From contig JADKBR010000003.1 in assembly GCA_016714975.1 (NCBI GenBank), positions 186,001 to 250,000 on the forward strand: a DNA stretch of 64,000 nucleotides, in the 5' to 3' direction. Origin of the DNA: Candidatus Dechloromonas phosphorivorans. Its GTDB lineage: Bacteria > Pseudomonadota > Gammaproteobacteria > Burkholderiales > Rhodocyclaceae. Shown piece after piece: positions 25,746-37,532 of this stretch (the stretch's first letter is position 1; each line of letters opens with the position of its first letter). Under the pieces are notes generated by a model. That model did no database searches and was not told the DNA's origin. It worked only from the letters and a program-made list of their open reading frames with translations. The position numbers and the translations under genes are program-made.

Positions 25746-25775
25746 TTGACCGAAGAATGCCGTCCCAACTATAAT
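25746..25775 (+). promoter_or_regulatory. Promoter of tRNA-Met
   Basis: TTGACC at 25746-25751 and TATAAT at 25770-25775 with an 18-base spacer, ending 18 bases before the tRNA. Confidence 0.85.
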
Positions 25776-25793
25776 CCGCGCCCTTGGGAGTGC

Positions 25794-25870
25794 GGTGATG
25801 TAGCTCAGTCGGTTAGAGCGATGGATTCATAACCCATAGGTCGGTGGTTCAATTCCACCCATCACCACCA
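25794..25870 (+). tRNA. tRNA-Met (CAT anticodon)
   Basis: A 77-base tRNA with encoded CCA. The acceptor GGTGATG pairs with CATCACC; the anticodon loop reads ATTCATAAC; the T loop is GGTTCAATTCC. The 1-72 base pair (G-C) indicates an elongator rather than initiator tRNA. A tRNA-Ile2 with modified CAT cannot be excluded from sequence alone. Confidence 0.93.
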
Positions 25871-25880
25871 GAATTTGACC

Positions 25881-25910
25881 AGCCGCTGCGCCAATGGCGT
25901 AGCGGCTTTT
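25881..25910 (+). terminator. Terminator after tRNA-Met
   Basis: Stem AGCCGCTGCGCC / GGCGTAGCGGCT (one mismatch) with AAT loop, followed by TTTTCTT, 10 bases past the tRNA. Confidence 0.88.
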
Positions 25911-25933
25911 CTTCGCCAGTACGCGGCATCTGG

Positions 25934-26482
25934 CTATCCCGGAACGTTGAGTAGCGCCGGGAATTTCCGCCGGAAAGCTGCAACCTTCGGATTGATGATC
26001 ACGGTGCAGTAACCTTGGCCAGGATTGGCGGCGAAATAGCCTTGATGGTAAGACTCGGCCGGATAAAACTCCGGCGCATCGGCTATCTCGGTAACGATCG
26101 CTGCGGACGGAGAGAAGACCGCTGCGAGGCTCTCAACCATTTCCAGCGCCTCGCGTCGCTGCTCCGGGGTATGGACGAAGATCGCCGAACGGTATTGCGT
26201 TCCAACGTCGGCCCCCTGGCGATTCAACGTGGTCGGATCGTGTATGGCGAAGAACACTTCAAGAAGCTGGCGGTACGAAATCAGCTCCGAATTGAAGTCA
26301 ATTCGAACCGCTTCGGCGTGGCCCGTTGCCCCCGAGCAAACTTCTTCATAGGTCGGGTTCGCATTGTAGCCACCGCAATAGCCGGAGGTGACACGGTAAA
26401 CCCCCGCCAATTGCGAGAAAACGGCATCAAGACACCAGAAGCACCCGCCAGCAAATGTCGCCACCGCCATATCTCGCTCCAC
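25934..26482 (-). CDS. msrA: Peptide methionine sulfoxide reductase MsrA
   Basis: A 182-residue enzyme reducing methionine-S-sulfoxide in proteins. The active-site motif GCFWC places the catalytic cysteine at 14, and the TSGYCGGYNANPTYEEVCSG and GHAEAV segments are characteristic. The C-terminal resolving-cysteine region includes GQGYC. The start is GTG at 26482 with GAGGAG upstream, or ATG at 26470. It lies just downstream of the rRNA operon terminator on the same strand. Confidence 0.97.
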   Translation of the reverse strand: MERDMAVATFAGGCFWCLDAVFSQLAGVYRVTSGYCGGYNANPTYEEVCSGATGHAEAVRIDFNSELISYRQLLEVFFAIHDPTTLNRQGADVGTQYRSAIFVHTPEQRREALEMVESLAAVFSPSAAIVTEIADAPEFYPAESYHQGYFAANPGQGYCTVIINPKVAAFRRKFPALLNVPG

Positions 26483-26530
26483 TCAGAACTCCTCACGAGT
26501 TCAGTATAGTCAATCAATTTCTTCACAAAC

Positions 26531-26566
26531 AAAAAAACCCCCGCCGATTTTTGGTGGGGGTTTTTG
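26531..26566 (-). terminator. Terminator of the rRNA operon
   Basis: On the minus strand AAAAACCCCC-ACC pairs with GGCGGGGGTTTTTTT across a 7-base loop, directly after 5S. Confidence 0.9.
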
Positions 26567-26575
26567 TTGTGGGGG

Positions 26576-26690
26576 AGCCTGGCGATGACCTACTTTCTCA
26601 CACGGAAGTGCAATATCATCGGCGCGGTTTCGTTTCACGGTCCTGTTCGGGAAGGGAAGGGGTGGGTCCGAAACGCCATGGTCGCCAAGC
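26576..26690 (-). rRNA. rrf: 5S ribosomal RNA
   Basis: About 115 bases. The minus strand begins GCTTGGCGACCATGGCG and contains CCCGAACAGGACCGTGAAAC and GTGTGAGAAAGTAGGTCATC, with the 5' and 3' ends complementary (GCCTGGCG / CTTGGC). It is the last gene of the rRNA operon. Ends are accurate to a few bases. Confidence 0.95.
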
Positions 26691-26789
26691 GTAACTGGTT
26701 CGTTTGACGCGGGTTGGCGACAAACGCAAACTGGGAGAAGGTTGTTGTTGTGACTGCTTGAGTTGCTGCAGTGCTACAAGGTTATAGGA

Positions 26790-29665
<2,876 letters not shown>

Positions 29666-29815
29666 CCTATAACCTTGCGGCCTCTCGCGAAGCCAGGCTA
29701 CAGGCAACTCATTTTTGTGCAATCTTCATACCGCTGACCGCCGTACAAAGATCGATGCAATCACAACGCATCACTCTTGCCTCTTCGGCACGAGTGACAC
29801 AACCTTCTTCCATTT

Positions 29816-29826
29816 TGTTAAAGAGC
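29816..29826 (-). promoter_or_regulatory. boxA antitermination element before 23S
   Basis: The minus strand reads GCTCTTTAACA, the canonical rRNA boxA that binds NusB/S10, in the tRNA-Ala to 23S spacer. Confidence 0.85.
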
Positions 29827-29883
29827 GTAGCAATTGATTCCTCAAAAGCCAAAGATAAACAGCCCCTGCTTATCTTTGGATTC

Positions 29884-29959
29884 TGGTGGAGGATGACGGG
29901 ATCGAACCGACGACCCCCTGCTTGCAAAGCAGGTGCTCTCCCAGCTGAGCTAATCCCCC
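29884..29959 (-). tRNA. tRNA-Ala (TGC anticodon)
   Basis: A 76-base tRNA with encoded CCA in the 16S-23S spacer. The minus strand starts GGGGGATTAGCTCAGCTGGG, has the anticodon loop TTTGCAA and the T loop GGTTCGATCCC. Confidence 0.97.
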
Positions 29960-29985
29960 TCTAAACGCGCCATGCTGCGTTGCTC

Positions 29986-30018
29986 AATGTCTTGCATAGC
30001 GCTGCTATGCAAGACATT
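29986..30018. repeat. Perfect 15-bp hairpin between the two spacer tRNAs
   Basis: AATGTCTTGCATAGC at 29986-30000 and its exact complement at 30004-30018, loop of three bases. No U-tract follows, so it is more likely a processing signal or insertion than a terminator. Confidence 0.85.
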
Positions 30019-30055
30019 TCGCGCCTTGCCTGACTTCGTTTAACTGATAAGACGT

Positions 30056-30132
30056 TGGTGGGTCTGGTTGGAATCGAACCAACGACCCCCGCCTTATCAA
30101 GACGATGCTCTAACCGACTGAGCTACAGACCC
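30056..30132 (-). tRNA. tRNA-Ile (GAT anticodon)
   Basis: A 77-base tRNA with encoded CCA in the 16S-23S spacer. The minus strand starts GGGTCTGTAGCTCAGTCGG, with anticodon loop TTGATAA and T loop GGTTCGATTCC. Confidence 0.97.
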
Positions 30133-30190
30133 TCGCCTGCTTGCTACTCATGAACAACCGATAGGTTGTGGGTGCCAGAGATGCTTTCTC

Positions 30191-31727
<1,537 letters not shown>

Positions 31728-31864
31728 CAATCCAACAAACTCGCAATTCACTGACGATAAATCTCTCTACCTCGATGGATCTCTCCATCCGTGTGATTGC
31801 CTTAATACTCTTCGCAACTCGCGTTGCTTCGCATCAAGGCACCCACACCTATCGGTTGTCCAAA

Positions 31865-31877
31865 TTTTTAAAGATCA
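31865..31877 (-). promoter_or_regulatory. boxA-like element in the rRNA leader
   Basis: The minus strand reads TGATCTTTAAAAA, a boxA-like sequence about 140 bases before 16S, where antitermination factors load. Confidence 0.6.
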
Positions 31878-31980
31878 AAACCACTACGCCTCAAAAAAGA
31901 CGTCAGCAGCAAAGAGATGGAATTATCTACTACCTGTGAAAAACCGTCAAGGAAAAACAATCTTCGGCGGACCTTCCGCC

Positions 31981-32006
31981 AACCAAAGCCAGCATGTGCT
32001 TTGGTT
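31981..32006. repeat. Leader hairpin in the rRNA transcript
   Basis: AACCAAAGC at 31981-31989 pairs perfectly with GCTTTGGTT at 31998-32006 across an 8-base loop. It begins about 12 bases after the likely transcription start. Confidence 0.7.
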
Positions 32007-32024
32007 GCGACAGAAGAGGCGAGC

Positions 32025-32052
32025 ATTATAGAGGCCAACCGCCGCCGGTCAA
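32025..32052 (-). promoter_or_regulatory. rRNA operon promoter
   Basis: On the minus strand TTGACC (32052-32047) and TATAAT (32030-32025) are separated by 16 bases, the spacing common in growth-rate controlled rRNA promoters. It lies between the tyrS stop and 16S. Confidence 0.85.
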
Positions 32053-32098
32053 TACGGTGTCGAGAAATGTTCCTTGGCGTTCCCGAAACACCTGATGT

Positions 32099-33298
32099 TC
32101 ACGCGACCGTGACTTTGGCAAACTTGCGCTTCCCCACCTGGAGAACAATTGTTTCGCCTGGCATGACAACACGTGACTTGTCAGAAACCTTCTCGCCATT
32201 CGCCCGTACTGCGCCCGACTCAACCATCCGCAAGGCTTCCGATGTACTCGCTGTCAACCCAATCTGTTTCAGGACTTGCACCAAGGTGAGAATCGTGCCT
32301 TGACCATACAGCATCATTTCTGGCATGTCGTCCGGCAACACACCTTGGCGAAAGCGGGCTTCAAATTCCTTCAGCGCATACTCCGCGGCCTGCGTGGTAT
32401 GGAAGCGTGCCACAAGTTCCAGCGCCAGGGTCACCTTGACCTCCCGAGGGTTGCGACCGGCCAAGACTTCGGACTTCAGACTCTCTACTTCCGCGCTCTC
32501 GCGGAACGATAGCAAATCAAAGTAGCGCCACATCAATTCATCCGAAATCGACATGATCTTGCCAAATATCTCGCGCGGCGCTTCGTTTATGCCGATGTAG
32601 TTACCCATGGACTTGGACATCTTGTGAACGCCATCCAAGCCCTCGAGCAATGGCATGGTCAGCACACACTGCGGAGCTTGTCCGTAGTGCTTCTGCAATT
32701 CGCGCCCAACCAGCAAGTTGAATTTTTGATCGGTACCCCCAAGTTCAACGTCGGCGCGCATGGCGACCGAATCATATCCCTGGCACAGCGGGTAAAGAAA
32801 TTCGTGAATGGCTATGGGCAAGCCGCCCGAATATCTTTTGGCAAAATCGTCACGTTCGAGCATGCGGGCGACGGTATGCTGTGCCGCAAGCCTGATCATC
32901 CCTGCTGCCCCAAGATCATCGAACCAGCTCGAATTGAAGAAGATTTCTGTCTTTTCAGGATCAAGAATCTTGAATACCTGCTCATTGTAGGTTCTGGCAT
33001 TTTCCAGAATCTGCTCCCGCGACAAAGGCGGACGCGTGACGTTCTTCCCCGTAGGATCGCCGATCAGTCCGGTAAAATCACCGATCAGGAACATGATGTG
33101 ATGGCCCAGGTCCTGGAAGTGCCGGAGCTTGTTGATCAACACGGTATGGCCGAGATGTAGGTCCGGCGCCGTCGGATCAAAGCCCGCCTTGATCCTCAAC
33201 GGCCTGCCGCTTTTCAGGCGCGCTATCAGCTCGGAATCGACAAGAAGTTCATCACACCCCCGCTTGATGACTTGCATACTCCGTTCGACGTCGACCAT
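32099..33298 (-). CDS. tyrS: Tyrosyl-tRNA synthetase
   Basis: About 399 residues, class I synthetase. The HIGH-type motif is HLGH (47-50), the KMSKS motif is intact, and an S4 RNA-binding domain ends the protein (GAVRANGEKVSDKSRVVMPG). The start MVDVERSMQVIKRGCDELLV is chosen over the frame that begins at 33373, since the extension has no family similarity and runs into the erpA terminator. Confidence 0.97.
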   Translation of the reverse strand: MVDVERSMQVIKRGCDELLVDSELIARLKSGRPLRIKAGFDPTAPDLHLGHTVLINKLRHFQDLGHHIMFLIGDFTGLIGDPTGKNVTRPPLSREQILENARTYNEQVFKILDPEKTEIFFNSSWFDDLGAAGMIRLAAQHTVARMLERDDFAKRYSGGLPIAIHEFLYPLCQGYDSVAMRADVELGGTDQKFNLLVGRELQKHYGQAPQCVLTMPLLEGLDGVHKMSKSMGNYIGINEAPREIFGKIMSISDELMWRYFDLLSFRESAEVESLKSEVLAGRNPREVKVTLALELVARFHTTQAAEYALKEFEARFRQGVLPDDMPEMMLYGQGTILTLVQVLKQIGLTASTSEALRMVESGAVRANGEKVSDKSRVVMPGETIVLQVGKRKFAKVTVA

Positions 33299-33375
33299 CA
33301 ATACACCCCTGATCCTTGCTGTTGCCACCCGGGAAGATTGCCAGCTCCGACTATGACCAAGCCGCCAATCCAATG

Positions 33376-33400
33376 AAAAAGGGCGGCCCGAGCCGCCCTT
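33376..33400 (-). terminator. Terminator after erpA
   Basis: Perfect stem AAGGGCGGC / GCCGCCCTT with a 4-base loop followed on the minus strand by TTTTTC, 17 bases past the erpA stop. Confidence 0.9.
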
Positions 33401-33416
33401 CCGGACCTGTTTCGAA

Positions 33417-33764
33417 TTACGCCGAGAAAGATGACCCGCAACCGCAGGTTGACGTGGCGTTCGGGTTACGAATCACGAATTGTGAACCCTCCAGACCTTC
33501 CGAGTAGTCAATTTCCGCACCAACGAGGTACTGGTAGCTCATCGGGTCGATCAGCAACGTTACACCGTTCTTGTCCAGTGCCGTATCGTCTTCATTGACT
33601 TCTTCGTCAAAAGTGAATCCATACTGGAAACCGGAGCAACCACCACCGGTGACGAACACTCGCAACTTGAGACCCGGATTACCCTCTTCCTCGATCAATT
33701 CCCTGACCTTGGCGGCAGCACTATCGGTAAACACAAGGGGCGACACCATTTCCGTGACAGCATT
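33417..33764 (-). CDS. erpA: Iron-sulfur cluster insertion protein ErpA
   Basis: A 115-residue A-type carrier that delivers Fe-S clusters to apoproteins. The three cluster cysteines appear in GGGCSGFQYGF and the C-terminal TCGCGSSF. The start at 33764 (MNAVTEMVSPLVFTDSAAAK) begins the family similarity; the longer frame to 33812 is not needed. ErpA rather than IscA is favoured by the NEDDTALDKNGV segment and its position near rpsI and tyrS. Confidence 0.95.
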   Translation of the reverse strand, partial: NAVTEMVSPLVFTDSAAAKVRELIEEEGNPGLKLRVFVTGGGCSGFQYGFTFDEEVNEDDTALDKNGVTLLIDPMSYQYLVGAEIDYSEGLEGSQFVIRNPNATSTCGCGSSFSA

Positions 33765-34016
33765 CATCTTCGGCACTCCTGAGACGATCATGAAAAATTT
33801 ATGCGGGCCCAAACGACTTGGGTCAATGGATTTAGTCAGATGCCGGCAACCTTAGTTCCAGTAATCTGTTAGCGGAACATGGCGCTCAGAACCATGCAGG
33901 GCCCCCGGAAAAAACAATACCCGCATCTTCCGAAACGGGCAATGCCTCAGGTCGGCATCCAGTCGGATTGGCCTTCTCAGTTTGAGACAGGGGGCCGCTT
34001 GCCGCCGCGAAGCTTA

Positions 34017-34409
34017 TTAACGCTTCGAGAACTGCTTGCGGCGACGAGCCTTGCGGAAACCCACCTTCTTACGCTCAACTTCGCGGGCGTCACGGGTAAC
34101 GAAGCCCGCCTTTGACAACGCAGGCTTCAGGTCAGCGTCGTAATCGATGAGGGCTCGTGTGATACCGTGGCGCACGGCACCCGCCTGACCCGACTCGCCA
34201 CCACCGGTCACGTTAACCTTGATATCGAAACCCGACAGTTGGTCGATCAGATTAAGCGGTTGACGCACAATCATGCGCCCCGTTTCACGAGAAAAGAATT
34301 CATCGATGGGCTTGCCATTGACAACAAAGGCACCGGAACCCCGCTTCATGAAAACGCGGGCTACCGCGCTCTTGCGACGGCCCGTGCCGTAATAATAACT
34401 CTCAGCCAT
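34017..34409 (-). CDS. rpsI: Ribosomal protein S9
   Basis: A 130-residue 30S subunit protein. It contains YYGTGRRKSAVARVF and ends KKVGFRKARRRKQFSKR, the basic tail that reaches the P-site tRNA. It follows rplM by 11 bases in the standard L13-S9 operon. Confidence 0.98.
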   Translation of the reverse strand: MAESYYYGTGRRKSAVARVFMKRGSGAFVVNGKPIDEFFSRETGRMIVRQPLNLIDQLSGFDIKVNVTGGGESGQAGAVRHGITRALIDYDADLKPALSKAGFVTRDAREVERKKVGFRKARRRKQFSKR

Positions 34410-34421
34410 GACGACCCCTTC

Positions 34422-34850
34422 TTATATTTCCAGCGCCTTTGGCTGCTGGGCGGTGTGAGGATGTTGTACGCCAGCGTAACACTTCAGCTTCTTGAGCATC
34501 GCGTAGCCAAGCGGACCCTTCGGCAACATGCCCTTTACAGCCGCCTCCAAGGCGCGGCCCGGGAAACGCTGCTGAATCTTCTTGAAATTGGTTTCGGAAA
34601 CGCCCCCAGGGTAACCCGAATGACGATAGTATTTCTTGTCCTCGGCCTTGTTGCCCGTTACAACGATGCGCTCGACACTAGTGACAACGATAAAATCGCC
34701 TGTGTCGACGTGTGGGGTATAGATCGCTTTGTGTTTGCCGCGCAGACGGCGGGCAATTTCTGTGGCAAGACGGCCGAGCACCTTGTCTGTGGCGTCTACC
34801 ACAAACCACTCGCGCTTCACCTCATGTGGCTTTGCGGAAAACGTTTTCAT
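34422..34850 (-). CDS. rplM: Ribosomal protein L13
   Basis: A 142-residue 50S subunit protein. MKTFSAKPHEVKREWFVVDA and the segment KMYRHSGYPGG-like YYRHSGYPGGVSE are diagnostic. First gene of the rplM-rpsI operon behind a strong promoter. Confidence 0.98.
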   Translation of the reverse strand: MKTFSAKPHEVKREWFVVDATDKVLGRLATEIARRLRGKHKAIYTPHVDTGDFIVVTSVERIVVTGNKAEDKKYYRHSGYPGGVSETNFKKIQQRFPGRALEAAVKGMLPKGPLGYAMLKKLKCYAGVQHPHTAQQPKALEI

Positions 34851-34897
34851 GTGTATGCCGTCCTAAAAAATTGGGCGCGGATTGGAGAAAGCCTAGA

Positions 34898-34927
34898 ATT
34901 TTAGCTGACTTCGCTGGAGGGTGTCAA
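34898..34927 (-). promoter_or_regulatory. Promoter of rplM-rpsI
   Basis: Minus-strand TTGACA (34927-34922) and TAAAAT (34903-34898) with an 18-base spacer, about 48 bases before the rplM start. Confidence 0.85.
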
Positions 34928-35261
34928 ATAACAGCACTCTCCATTTTGAGCATTCTTGAATGTACTTGTCTGAACGGGCAGGTGGGTCGATCAATTTGCG
35001 AGGCGAAGTCTTCAATATGAACGACGGGTCGCTACATATCTCGGGGAGCTTTCAGGGATTTTTTGGCTGGCACCGTGGCAACCGATGTTGCGGTGGTTGC
35101 AGGCGAGAGATACGCCTTCATCGCGCGCAACTTCGAGCAATTTGGCTGTGGCACGCTGAACCGATCTGCGACGGCCGCCATTCCGGGTTTTCTGGAGCGC
35201 GTCGGCGGCTATCCCAGCCCCGGCAAGTCCGATAGAATCGCCCTTGAAAGGGGGGATCAGT
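34928..35261. other. Intergenic region, nothing recognised
   Basis: About 330 bases between the rplM promoter and the OsmC-like gene. Open frames on both strands lack recognisable products. It probably includes the OsmC gene's promoter; an AGGGGGGA ribosome-binding site precedes the ATG at 35262. Confidence 0.4.
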
Positions 35262-35690
35262 ATGGAATGCACCGTGCGATGGATGGGGGACGACGCCGGC
35301 ATGTCGTTCGTGGCAGAGAGTGGCAGCGGGCATGCGGTCGTGATGGATGGGGCCCCCGATGCCGGCGGACGCAATCTGGGTCTGCGCCCGATGGAGATGG
35401 TCCTGGCCGGGACCGGCGGGTGCACCGCTTTTGACGTCGTCCTGATACTGAAGAAAGGCCGGCATGCGGTCACCGGTTGTGAAGTCAGTCTTGACGCTGC
35501 GCGCGCCGAGACCGACCCCAAGGTGTTTACGCGGATCCATTTCCACTACAAGGTCCGGGGACGGCAACTCAAACCTGATACGGTAGCGCGGGCAATCGAA
35601 TTGTCGAAGGACAAGTACTGCTCAGCTTCGATCATGATCGCCAAGACAGCCGCAATCACCTACGACTTCGAGATCCTTGAGGAATCCTGA
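35262..35690 (+). CDS. OsmC-family protein
   Basis: About 142 residues. OsmC/Ohr-like thiol proteins detoxify organic peroxides; this one has the GLRPMEMVLAGTGGCTAFDV segment, with one conserved cysteine, and the second in SKDKYCSASIMI. The ATG at 35262 has a strong Shine-Dalgarno; a TTG at 35244 would add six residues. The pattern matches the YhfA-like OsmC branch, whose substrate is not defined. Confidence 0.9.
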   Translation: MECTVRWMGDDAGMSFVAESGSGHAVVMDGAPDAGGRNLGLRPMEMVLAGTGGCTAFDVVLILKKGRHAVTGCEVSLDAARAETDPKVFTRIHFHYKVRGRQLKPDTVARAIELSKDKYCSASIMIAKTAAITYDFEILEES

Positions 35691-35716
35691 TCGCGTACAG
35701 TGCGAGGGTCGGATCG

Positions 35717-36340
35717 TCAAACCCGGTAGGCCGTTGCGGTCATCACCTTTGCGGCAAGCTTCATTGCAGCCTTAATGGGCGCCGGCAACTCTGCAGCACC
35801 CAAGTTGACCGCAGCTTCGGCATGCCGGATTTCGTCAATGCGCATCTGGTCGACGACCTCACGTGAGCGCAAGTCTTGTTCGGGAAGGAATTCGAGGTGA
35901 CTGTCAAGATGGGCTTCGACTTGGCGTTCGGTCTCGGCGAGAAAGCCCAAGTTCCATTCATCGCCGAGCCGCCCTGCAATCAATCCCATCGATAGCGCAC
36001 AGGTATACCACAGCGGATTCAACAGGCTCTTGCGCCCACCCAGTTCGGCCAGTCGCTGTTCGGTCCAGGCGAGATGTTCGGTCTCTTCGTCCGCCGCGCT
36101 CCGTAACGATTCGCGTACCGACGGGTCACGCGAAGTCAGCGCCTGACCCTGATAGAGCGCCTGCGCGCAGATCTCCCCGACATGATTGACCCGCATCAGG
36201 CCACAAACATGCGCCCTTTCCTGCTCAGCAAGTTCGGCCTCGGGATGGTTCTCGCCAGGGAACCGGCGCTGACTTCGCGCCGGGGCGAAAACAGTGCGCA
36301 CGGCGCGGTCGAATTCGACGATAAGTTGTTCTGGCGACAT
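35717..36340 (-). CDS. coq7: 2-nonaprenyl-3-methyl-6-methoxy-1,4-benzoquinol hydroxylase
   Basis: A 207-residue di-iron hydroxylase of ubiquinone biosynthesis. Iron-ligand motifs are recognisable in LMRVNHVGEICAQALYQGQA and DEETEHLAWTEQRL and in the C-terminal IDEIRHAEAAV. It performs the UbiF-type step in bacteria lacking UbiF. The hydrophobic C-terminal helices suggest membrane association. The stop of CNP1-like gene upstream lies two bases before its start. Confidence 0.96.
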   Translation of the reverse strand: MSPEQLIVEFDRAVRTVFAPARSQRRFPGENHPEAELAEQERAHVCGLMRVNHVGEICAQALYQGQALTSRDPSVRESLRSAADEETEHLAWTEQRLAELGGRKSLLNPLWYTCALSMGLIAGRLGDEWNLGFLAETERQVEAHLDSHLEFLPEQDLRSREVVDQMRIDEIRHAEAAVNLGAAELPAPIKAAMKLAAKVMTATAYRV

Positions 36341-36342
36341 GG

Positions 36343-36879
36343 TCAGTAGCGGCGACTGTTGGAATGCCCGCCGCGTCGAAGCGCGCTCCGCGCCTCATCC
36401 GCGTCGCCGACAATGACGCCAGCTGGACAAAAGTAATCAAGGAACAAAGCCGCATGCTGGCGATTGGCCGGCACATCCAGAATTCGGCGCCAGTCGCTGT
36501 TCCGCGGCTTGACCCAGCTTCCGTCGGGCCTGCCTGACGCGTACAAGCGCCGCTCCCTGGTTGCGCAGCGCATTCCTTCGAAGCTGACATTACTGGCACC
36601 ACCGGGAGCCCGGACAACCAAGACATAACGGACCACACCATCAGCACCAACCATCAAGGTTGTGCCGTCGATGTAAAAGTCATTGTCGGTCGCTGCACTG
36701 ACGTAGAACGACACAAGGTTTTCCTGTAGCGGCGCCGGCGGTAACTGCACAGTGACCTCCTGCCAGGTCCGAACTTCGTCCTCTTCATCAGGCTCTGCCA
36801 AGGCCGCGCACATTCCGAACCAGCCCAGAAGCCCAGCGAAAATGATGTAGCGCGCGAGATGGGATTGGTTCAGGCGCAA
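36343..36879 (-). CDS. CNP1-like family exported protein
   Basis: A 178-residue protein with a signal peptide (IIFAGLLGWFGMCAALAEPD). The body resembles the CNP1-like family found in betaproteobacteria (DEVRTWQEVTVQLPPAP, FYIDGTTLMVGADGVVRYVL, a C-x(n)-C pair). Its function is unknown. It overlaps rppH by 10 bases and precedes coq7. Confidence 0.88.
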   Translation of the reverse strand: MRLNQSHLARYIIFAGLLGWFGMCAALAEPDEEDEVRTWQEVTVQLPPAPLQENLVSFYVSAATDNDFYIDGTTLMVGADGVVRYVLVVRAPGGASNVSFEGMRCATRERRLYASGRPDGSWVKPRNSDWRRILDVPANRQHAALFLDYFCPAGVIVGDADEARSALRRGGHSNSRRY

Positions 36880-37421
36880 GACTCCCCCTTCTCGGTATCG
36901 TCGCTCACAACCGGGTCAGCGCTTTGGCGCCGATGGTGAACCCGACGGTCGTGATCGATGAACCTGACCAGTTCACTGAGCGCCTGTTGATAGACCACAC
37001 GCTTGAATTCTATGACCGCATCCAGCGGGACCCAGTACTCGTTCCAGCGCCAGGCGTCGAACTCCGGCTTGCTGGTGGCGCGCAAACTGACGTCGTTGTC
37101 GCGCCCGACAAGGCGCAACAGGAACCAAATCTGCTTTTGCCCCTTGTATGAGCCGCGCCATTCGCGCTTGATCCAGTGTGTCGGCACTTCGTAACGCAAC
37201 CAGCCCCTGGTTCTCCCGAGGATACGCACATGTTCGGGCTGCAGCCCGATTTCCTCTTGCAGTTCACGGTACATGGCCTGCTCAGGCGTTTCGCCACGCT
37301 TGATGCCGCCTTGCGGAAACTGCCAGGAGTGTTCTCGTATGCGCTTGCCCCAGAAGACCTCGTTTTTCGCGTTACAAAGGACAATGCCGACGTTCGGGCG
37401 AAAGCCTTCACGGTCGAGCAT
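36870..37421 (-). CDS. rppH: RNA pyrophosphohydrolase
   Basis: A 183-residue Nudix hydrolase that removes pyrophosphate from 5'-triphosphate mRNA, starting decay. The Nudix box GGIKRGETPEQAMYRELQEE is intact and the N terminus (LDREGFRPNVGIVLCNAKNE) and YPTHW-like PTHWIKREW segment are RppH-specific. Divergent from proS. Confidence 0.96.
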   Translation of the reverse strand: MLDREGFRPNVGIVLCNAKNEVFWGKRIREHSWQFPQGGIKRGETPEQAMYRELQEEIGLQPEHVRILGRTRGWLRYEVPTHWIKREWRGSYKGQKQIWFLLRLVGRDNDVSLRATSKPEFDAWRWNEYWVPLDAVIEFKRVVYQQALSELVRFIDHDRRVHHRRQSADPVVSDDTEKGESCA

Positions 37422-37532
37422 GATAATCCTGCAAAATTGAAAGTTGCGCCTATTCTTTCACAAAGGCAGCTCGCATGCAAAGGCGGCCCAGCGTGTAAAA
37501 TCCTTTGCCTGTAACGAAATCATGAGCATCCC

